Positions 5,664 to 9,567 of a stretch of 9,567 nucleotides of DNA are shown here, piece after piece (within the stretch, counting starts at the first letter, position 1; every line of letters starts with the position of its first letter). This stretch comes from Gammaproteobacteria bacterium (GTDB taxonomy: Bacteria; Pseudomonadota; Gammaproteobacteria; PS1; Pseudothioglobaceae). Both the position numbers and the translations under genes were made by a program. The stretch is taken from the NCBI GenBank assembly GCA_003489145.1, contig DNJI01000050.1, forward strand, positions 1-9,567, written 5' to 3'. The notes under the pieces were generated by a model, which worked only from the letters and a program-made list of their open reading frames with translations, was not told where the DNA came from and did no database searches.

Positions 5664-7055
5664 ATGACAAGCGAAACACAGCAGTCCTCTGGGAGGGTAA
5701 GCGACACGCAGCAGTCCTCGGAGAGGACAACACATTATGACATGATTGCAATTGGTGCAGGTTCTGGCGGATTATCGGCGGTTGAACGTGCCAGTGAATA
5801 CGGCAAAAAATGCCTGGTCATTGAAGTGAAAACTATTGGTGGCACTTGTGTAAATGTTGGCTGTGTACCCAAAAAAGTCATGTGGTTTGCTGCCAATGCT
5901 GCTACCCATATTAATAGCGCCAAAGGCTTCGGTTTTGATGTTGAGGTGAAAAATTTTTCATGGAAAAAACTTAAACAAGGTAGGGATAACTATATTAAAG
6001 GTATTACCAATTGGTACGATGGGTATTTAGAAGACTTAGGCATTGATTACATTCACGGATTTGGTAAATTAGTCGACAAAAATACAGTCTCTGTTAATGG
6101 TGAAACTTACACAGCTGATCATATTGTGCTCTCCCCTGGCGGTGAGCCTGCTGTTCCTCATATCGAAGGTTCGCAGCATGGTATTACCTCAGATGGTTTT
6201 TTTGAATTAGAAGACTTACCTAAAAAAGTAGCTGTGATTGGTGGTGGCTATATTGGCGTAGAGCTGGCAGGTGTACTCAATGCGCTTGGCTCAGAAGTGG
6301 AGATTTTTGGCCGTGCTGATACCTTGCTTAGAGGCTTTGATTCAATGATTCAAACCGCACTGGATAAAGACTATACAGAGCATGGTATTACTATCCATCA
6401 CGGATCTCAAATTGATAAAGTCACCGATGATAAAACCATTATTACTAACAAAGGCGAATTTTCTGGTTTTGATCAAATCATCTGGGCAGTTGGCAGAAAC
6501 CCAATGACACAACATCTTGGCTTAGAAAATGCAGGTGTTAAGTGTGACCAGCGTGGATTTATCCCTACAGATAAATTCCAAGTTACCAATGTTGATAATA
6601 TTTTTGCACTCGGTGATGCCACTGGTAGAGCGCCACTCACGCCCGTGGCAATTGCAGCTGGTAGAAGGTTGTCTGATCGCCTATACAATGACATGATTGA
6701 TCGTCACCTTGATTACAATAACATTGCCACTGTGGTCTTTTCTCATCCGCCGATTGGTACCATTGGATTAACGGAAGATGAAGCGAATGAGAAATTCGAC
6801 AAGATAAAAATCTATAAATCAGAATTCACCCCAATGGCAGATGCTTTACTTGATCACAAAACCACCACTGCTTTAAAGCTTGTGTGTGAAGGTGATGATG
6901 AAAAAATCGTTGGTTGTCATATTATGGGGCATGGTGCTGATGAGATGCTCCAAGGTTTCGCCGTTGCCATTAAGATGGGTGCGACTAAAAAGCAGTTTGA
7001 TGACACAATAGCGATTCATCCGACGAGTGCTGAAGAGCTAGTTACCTTAAGATAA
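5664..7055 (+). CDS. gor: Glutathione-disulfide reductase (NADPH)
   Basis: Cytoplasmic FAD flavoenzyme reducing glutathione disulfide to glutathione with NADPH. The 463-aa product (E. coli 450) contains, in order: FAD-binding GAGSGG (31-36); redox disulfide C62-VNVG-C67 in GGTCVNVGCVPKK; NAD(P)-binding GGGYIG (193-198), followed by Arg217 and Arg223, which correspond to the E. coli arginines that bind the NADPH 2'-phosphate; a second FAD site GDATGRAPLTPVAI (317-330); and a C-terminal dimerisation domain ending IHPTSAEELVTLR with catalytic His452 and Glu457. Glutathione reductase is favoured over lipoamide or mercuric reductase by the two arginines, the GGTCVNVGCVPKK form and the C-terminus. 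Residues 3-22 are extra relative to E. coli: a tandem 10-residue repeat (SETQQSSGRV, SDTQQSSERT), hydrophilic and probably disordered. The gene is second in the prfB operon and its stop abuts the stop of the convergent nuclease gene. Confidence 0.95.
   Translation: MTSETQQSSGRVSDTQQSSERTTHYDMIAIGAGSGGLSAVERASEYGKKCLVIEVKTIGGTCVNVGCVPKKVMWFAANAATHINSAKGFGFDVEVKNFSWKKLKQGRDNYIKGITNWYDGYLEDLGIDYIHGFGKLVDKNTVSVNGETYTADHIVLSPGGEPAVPHIEGSQHGITSDGFFELEDLPKKVAVIGGGYIGVELAGVLNALGSEVEIFGRADTLLRGFDSMIQTALDKDYTEHGITIHHGSQIDKVTDDKTIITNKGEFSGFDQIIWAVGRNPMTQHLGLENAGVKCDQRGFIPTDKFQVTNVDNIFALGDATGRAPLTPVAIAAGRRLSDRLYNDMIDRHLDYNNIATVVFSHPPIGTIGLTEDEANEKFDKIKIYKSEFTPMADALLDHKTTTALKLVCEGDDEKIVGCHIMGHGADEMLQGFAVAIKMGATKKQFDDTIAIHPTSAEELVTLR
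5670..5729 (+). repeat. Two tandem 30-nt repeats at the 5' end of gor, each with a hairpin
   Basis: Copies at 5670-5699 and 5700-5729 match at 24 of 30 bases and are in frame (10 codons each). Each contains a GTCCTC arm. In copy 2, GTCCTC (5714-5719) pairs perfectly with GAGGAC (5723-5728) around GGA. In copy 1, GTCCTC (5684-5689) pairs with GAGGGT (5693-5698) by four Watson-Crick and two G-U pairs. Both stem differences between copies keep pairing. The repeat is GC-richer than its surroundings. It may be a slippage duplication or an inserted palindromic element; neither is proven. Confidence 0.8.
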
Positions 7056-7532
7056 TTAACGACGATTCATTTTGCGCCATTTATAGGGCTGAATTGGTGG
7101 GGTGTAAAAATCCCAGAAACCCAGTTTCTCTGCTTTGGCTAAATCCTCTTCTTGTCGGTAAGTATCTTTATAAGAAAAGGCCATGCCCGCCTCTACCATG
7201 AGCTTACCAACATCGGTATCGCCCTTATACACTTTGACCAAAATACGATTGTAATGATCAATGCCAATGGGCTCGATTAACAATTCATCGGGCAAGTTTT
7301 GCAAGACTTGCTTTAAATAATCCTTAGCCAATCGACCACAATCAACAACTTGAAATTTTGTTTTCCGACATTTTTGTTTAATTTCAGGTGTATCAATACC
7401 TGCAATACGCATTTGCACACTGACACTATCACCATCAACAATATATAAAGTTTTTTCACTGTTCAGTGTGAAATTGCCTATATTGGCCAAAGCGTTAATA
7501 GAGAGCAATAGGCATAAAGTAAATAATTTCAT
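7056..7532 (-). CDS. Secreted thermonuclease (staphylococcal nuclease-like, SNase family)
   Basis: Probable calcium-dependent nuclease hydrolysing DNA/RNA phosphodiester bonds outside the cytoplasm. The 158-aa product starts with a Sec-type signal peptide (MKLFTLCLLLSINALA, likely cut after residue 16); it has no twin arginine. The SNase core follows: VDGDSV (32-37, Asp35 as metal ligand), RIAGIDTPE (42-50, matching Arg35, Asp40, Thr41 and Glu43 of staphylococcal nuclease) and DHYNRILVKVY (92-102, Arg96 matching Arg87). Catalytic residues are thus complete. Cys55 and Cys65 could form a disulfide. Start choice: ATG at 7532 begins exactly at the signal peptide; an in-frame ATG at 7559 would add nine hydrophobic residues before it. 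A weak promoter (TTGCTA at 7571-7566, 19 bp, TAGTAT at 7546-7541) again leaves only 8 nt before the ATG. The role (nutrient scavenging, DNA turnover) cannot be read from context. Confidence 0.9.
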   Translation of the reverse strand: MKLFTLCLLLSINALANIGNFTLNSEKTLYIVDGDSVSVQMRIAGIDTPEIKQKCRKTKFQVVDCGRLAKDYLKQVLQNLPDELLIEPIGIDHYNRILVKVYKGDTDVGKLMVEAGMAFSYKDTYRQEEDLAKAEKLGFWDFYTPPIQPYKWRKMNRR

Positions 7533-7587
7533 GTAAGCAAATACTAGCGGTAAAATCAATCATTTTAGCAAAAGACTGTTATCCCAC
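7533..7587. promoter_or_regulatory. Divergent intergenic region between nuclease gene and hisI
   Basis: These 55 bp must hold the promoters for both the nuclease gene (minus) and the hisIE-tatABC cluster (plus). Minus: TTGCTA/TAGTAT with a 19-bp spacer. Plus: a -10-like TAAAAT at 7551-7556 with only a poor -35 (TTCATG, 7528-7533), or TGTTAT at 7577-7582, five bases before the GTG start. No Shine-Dalgarno precedes either start codon, and no operator or attenuator-like structure was recognised. Confidence 0.4.
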
Positions 7588-7968
7588 GTGAGTGCATTAG
7601 AACAAATACAATTTGATAGCGACGGATTAATTCCTGCCATTGCCCAAGATTTTGAAACAGGGGAGGTTTTGATGTTTGCGTGGATGAATGAAGAATCCTT
7701 AGCACTCACGATTGAGAAACAACAAGCAGTTTATTATTCTCGCTCTCGCAAAAAACTATGGTTTAAAGGTGAAGAGTCAGGGCACACACAATTAATTAAA
7801 GAAATCTATACAGATTGTGATAATGATGTTATCCTGCTCAAGGTAGAGCAAGTCGGTGGTATTGCTTGTCATACCGGCAGAAAGTCTTGTTTTTTCCAAA
7901 AACTAGACAATAATGATTGGCAGAGTGTTGCAGACGTATTGAAAGACCCAAAAGATATTTATGGATGA
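7588..7968 (+). CDS. hisI: Phosphoribosyl-AMP cyclohydrolase
   Basis: Third step of histidine biosynthesis: zinc- and magnesium-dependent opening of the adenine ring of phosphoribosyl-AMP. The 126-aa product is a stand-alone HisI domain, not the fused HisIE of E. coli. Signature: YYSRSRKKLWFKGEESGHTQ (49-68), DCDND (76-80; Asp76, Asp78 and Asp80 as Mg ligands, Cys77) and GGIACHTGRKSCFF (90-103; Cys94 and Cys101), giving the three zinc cysteines. The start is GTG at 7588: no in-frame ATG exists upstream, and SALEQIQFDSDGLIPAIAQD matches the family N-terminus. No Shine-Dalgarno is seen. It heads a packed cluster and overlaps hisE by 8 nt. Other his genes are not in the window; the upstream neighbour is divergent, so hisI-hisE is separated from any hisHAF block. 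Confidence 0.96.
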   Translation: MSALEQIQFDSDGLIPAIAQDFETGEVLMFAWMNEESLALTIEKQQAVYYSRSRKKLWFKGEESGHTQLIKEIYTDCDNDVILLKVEQVGGIACHTGRKSCFFQKLDNNDWQSVADVLKDPKDIYG

Positions 7969-8278
7969 CATATTAACAAAATTAGAACAAATACTCGAAG
8001 AGCGTAAATCTGCCAATGCGGATAAATCTTACGTAGCCTCTTTATATGCTAAGGGCTTAGACGAAATCTTAAAAAAGATTGGTGAAGAGTCTGCCGAGGT
8101 GATTATGGCTGCCAAAGACGATGATCAAAATAAAATCATCTATGAAGTAGCAGACCTGTGGTTTCACACGCTGGTATTACTGCGACACAAAAACATTAAA
8201 ATCGATAAAATACAAGATGAATTATCATCACGATTTGGCTTATCGGGTTTGGAAGAAAAAGCCAATCGAACTAACTAA
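7961..8278 (+). CDS. hisE: Phosphoribosyl-ATP pyrophosphatase
   Basis: Second step of histidine biosynthesis: hydrolysis of phosphoribosyl-ATP to phosphoribosyl-AMP and pyrophosphate, whose product feeds HisI. The 105-aa, all-alpha protein belongs to the MazG-like pyrophosphohydrolase superfamily. The metal-binding ExxE (Glu43, Glu46) lies in KKIGEESAEVIMAAKD (38-53) and ExxD (Glu62, Asp65) in EVADLWFHTLVLL. Its length is typical of free-standing HisE. The ATG at 7961 overlaps the last 8 nt of hisI, implying translational coupling; no independent RBS is seen. tatA follows after 18 bp. Confidence 0.95.
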   Translation: MDDILTKLEQILEERKSANADKSYVASLYAKGLDEILKKIGEESAEVIMAAKDDDQNKIIYEVADLWFHTLVLLRHKNIKIDKIQDELSSRFGLSGLEEKANRTN

Positions 8279-8283
8279 ACAAC

Positions 8284-8288
8284 AGGAG
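8284..8288 (+). promoter_or_regulatory. Ribosome binding site of tatA
   Basis: AGGAG lies 8 nt before ATG 8297. A second ATG follows at 8300; spacing favours the first, giving MMPGPFEL. This is one of only two clear Shine-Dalgarno sequences in the window; the other precedes gor. Confidence 0.75.
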
Positions 8289-8296
8289 AAAGAAAC

Positions 8297-8509
8297 ATGA
8301 TGCCAGGACCATTTGAACTGATTATTATCTTAGTAATCGTATTGCTTATTTTTGGTGGTAAGCGTCTTAAAAACATTGGTGGCGACCTTGGTGGCGCCAT
8401 TAAAGGTTTTAAAAAATCCATGAAAGATAGCTCAGAAGACAAAATCGATAACAAAGATGATGTCATCGAAGCCAAAGTTATCAAAGAAGAAGATAAAGCA
8501 AAAAAATAA
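8297..8509 (+). CDS. tatA: Sec-independent protein translocase subunit TatA
   Basis: Pore-forming or membrane-weakening component of the twin-arginine translocase, which exports folded proteins across the inner membrane. The 70-aa product has one N-terminal transmembrane helix (about 6-19), the FGGKRL hinge (19-24), an amphipathic helix with NIGGDLGGAIKGFKKSMKD (26-44) and a charged Lys/Glu/Asp tail. The hinge and GGAIKGFKK are diagnostic for TatA rather than TatB. The gene has its own RBS, follows hisE by 18 bp and precedes tatB by 3 bp. Confidence 0.96.
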   Translation: MMPGPFELIIILVIVLLIFGGKRLKNIGGDLGGAIKGFKKSMKDSSEDKIDNKDDVIEAKVIKEEDKAKK

Positions 8510-8512
8510 ACC

Positions 8513-8800
8513 ATGTTTGATATTGGCTTTTGGGAATTCGCCTTAATTGGTGTCATTACTCTAATCGTGGTTGGCCCTGAAAGAATGCCGGCTATCGCTC
8601 GAAAAGCCGGGCAATACGCTGGCAAAGCTAAAAGATTCATTGCCAAAATTCAAGATGATATTGGCGATGAGTTTGAAGCCGACAAACTTAAAGAACATTT
8701 AAGTCTTGAAGATAAAGATTCAAGTATCGTTGAAATTTTGAAAGAGACTAAAGAAGAGCTCAATCAAATTAAGGACGACGTCAACAACAAAAAATCATGA
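8513..8800 (+). CDS. tatB: Sec-independent protein translocase subunit TatB
   Basis: Forms the TatBC receptor complex that binds twin-arginine signal peptides. The 95-aa product has a short periplasmic N-terminus with Glu8 (MFDIGFWEFALIG), one transmembrane helix, the GPERMP hinge (21-26, the TatB form with Gly-Pro), then a long amphipathic, charged helix. It is shorter than E. coli TatB (171 aa), lacking the variable C-terminal tail. No clear RBS is present; the start lies 3 bp after tatA, and the stop overlaps the tatC start as ATGA (8797-8800). Confidence 0.95.
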   Translation: MFDIGFWEFALIGVITLIVVGPERMPAIARKAGQYAGKAKRFIAKIQDDIGDEFEADKLKEHLSLEDKDSSIVEILKETKEELNQIKDDVNNKKS

Positions 8801-9567
8801 CTTCAGAGCGTAAAAAAGAAGAAATGACCTTTGTTCAGCATTTGGTCGAACTGCGTGACATATTGCTACACTCAGTTATTGCTATTTTAGTCATTTTTAT
8901 TGGCTTATTTCCTTTTGCTAATGAAGTTTATGGCTTTATTGCCGCACCTATTATCAGTGTTCTACCGCAAGATACTAACATCATCGCTATTGGGGTAATA
9001 TCACCATTTCTAACACCACTTAAAATGGCGCTAATTATGGCTGTTTATCTAGCCATGCCATATCTACTCTATCAAATATGGAAATTTATTGCGCCCGCCC
9101 TATACAAACACGAAAAACAAATGGTCGTCCCTTTAATCGTGTCATCTACTATTTTGTTTTATGCTGGAATACTATTCTCTTTCTATGTGGTTTTCCCGGT
9201 TATTTTTGGATTCTTATCCAGTGTCGGCCCAAGCGTTGTCGACTTCACGCCTGACATTCAATACTACTTAGATTTTGTGCTTAAGGTTTCTTTTGCCTTC
9301 GGTGTGGCTTTTGAAGTACCTATTGCCACCATATTACTGATTATGTTTGGCATCACAACAGTTGAAAAGCTAAAAAATAACCGACCGTATGTCATTATCG
9401 GCGCCTTTATATTGGGGATGTTACTCACACCACCTGATATTATTTCTCAGGTATTAATTGCTATTCCAATGTGGTTATTATTTGAAGCAGGTTTAATTTT
9501 TGCGCCGATGTTTAAGCGCAAAGAAGTCACTAATGATGATAGCCCTACCGAGCCTTCGACTGACCGA
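8797..9567 (+). CDS. tatC: Sec-independent protein translocase subunit TatC, 3' end outside window
   Basis: Polytopic core of the Tat translocase and primary receptor for twin-arginine signal peptides. The frame is open from ATG 8797 to the last base (257 codons, no stop); since E. coli TatC is 258 aa, only a little is probably missing. Diagnostic sequences: cytoplasmic FVQHLVELRDILL (12-24, Glu18), periplasmic SPFLTPLKM (69-77), IWKFIAPALYKHEK (94-107, with the signal-peptide-binding Glu106 matching E. coli Glu103), AFGVAFEVPIA (167-177, Glu173 matching Glu170) and NRPYVIIGAFILGMLLTPPD (195-214, Asp214). Six hydrophobic segments are apparent. Its start overlaps the tatB stop (ATGA), so translation is probably coupled. 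The C-terminal tail (after 240) is charged and variable. Confidence 0.96.
   Translation, partial: MTSERKKEEMTFVQHLVELRDILLHSVIAILVIFIGLFPFANEVYGFIAAPIISVLPQDTNIIAIGVISPFLTPLKMALIMAVYLAMPYLLYQIWKFIAPALYKHEKQMVVPLIVSSTILFYAGILFSFYVVFPVIFGFLSSVGPSVVDFTPDIQYYLDFVLKVSFAFGVAFEVPIATILLIMFGITTVEKLKNNRPYVIIGAFILGMLLTPPDIISQVLIAIPMWLLFEAGLIFAPMFKRKEVTNDDSPTEPSTDR

Noticed and set aside
7533..7559. Upstream start for the nuclease
   Set aside because: ATG 7532 begins exactly at a standard signal peptide; the extension would disrupt its basic N-terminus.
8275..8646. 123-codon reverse-strand open frame across tatA/tatB
   Set aside because: It lies opposite two well-supported genes, has low-complexity Ser/Leu/Ile-rich content and shows no recognisable motif; a shadow frame.
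1..9567. A new defence, mobile or otherwise undescribed multi-gene system
   Set aside because: Every gene belongs to a known housekeeping family; no CRISPR repeats, transposase, integrase, toxin-antitoxin pair, tRNA or att-like repeats were seen on either strand.

Overview
This is a compact, AT-rich bacterial chromosome segment of core housekeeping genes. It is almost certainly gammaproteobacterial. The reasons are an LpxL/HtrB-type lipid A acyltransferase (so a Gram-negative cell), a classical NADPH glutathione reductase, and split hisI and hisE followed by tatABC, a layout common in beta- and gammaproteobacteria. The low G+C, very tight gene packing and protein style suggest a streamlined lineage such as the SUP05/Thioglobus-type sulfur oxidisers and relatives. 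That is an impression only; no marker for sulfur metabolism lies in the window.

Layout. (1) 1-1410 (+): 3' part of ftsI, the division transpeptidase, cut by the window start. (2) 3224-1407 (-): dnaG primase, convergent with ftsI; the two stop codons share a palindromic CTAG. (3) 3237-4133 (+): lpxL/htrB-like acyltransferase, divergent from dnaG with 12 bp between start codons. (4) 4222-4482 (+): rpsO with its own promoter region and a strong intrinsic terminator. (5) 4559-7055 (+): prfB (RF2, with no programmed frameshift) and gor, a two-gene operon. (6) 7532-7056 (-): a secreted staphylococcal-nuclease-like protein, convergent with gor with no spacer. (7) 7588-9567 (+): hisI-hisE-tatA-tatB-tatC, tightly packed with overlaps; tatC is still open at the window end.

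How the genes relate. Most are unrelated essential functions: septal peptidoglycan, replication priming, outer-membrane lipid A, translation, thiol redox balance, histidine synthesis and Tat export. Several textbook neighbourhoods are absent: dnaG is without rpsU/rpoD, rpsO without pnp and ftsI without murE downstream. No gap exceeds 90 bp. No tRNA, rRNA, CRISPR array, IS element or phage gene was seen.

I found no new multi-gene system. The points worth a second look are small. RF2 has lost its frameshift autoregulation. The acyltransferase has Met in place of the catalytic acid. An exceptionally short divergent dnaG/lpxL region carries a promoter that predicts a leaderless dnaG mRNA, and similar spacing recurs at other operon heads. 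A 30-nt tandem duplication with conserved hairpins sits at the start of gor, with a 16-bp palindrome just before the gor ribosome binding site.
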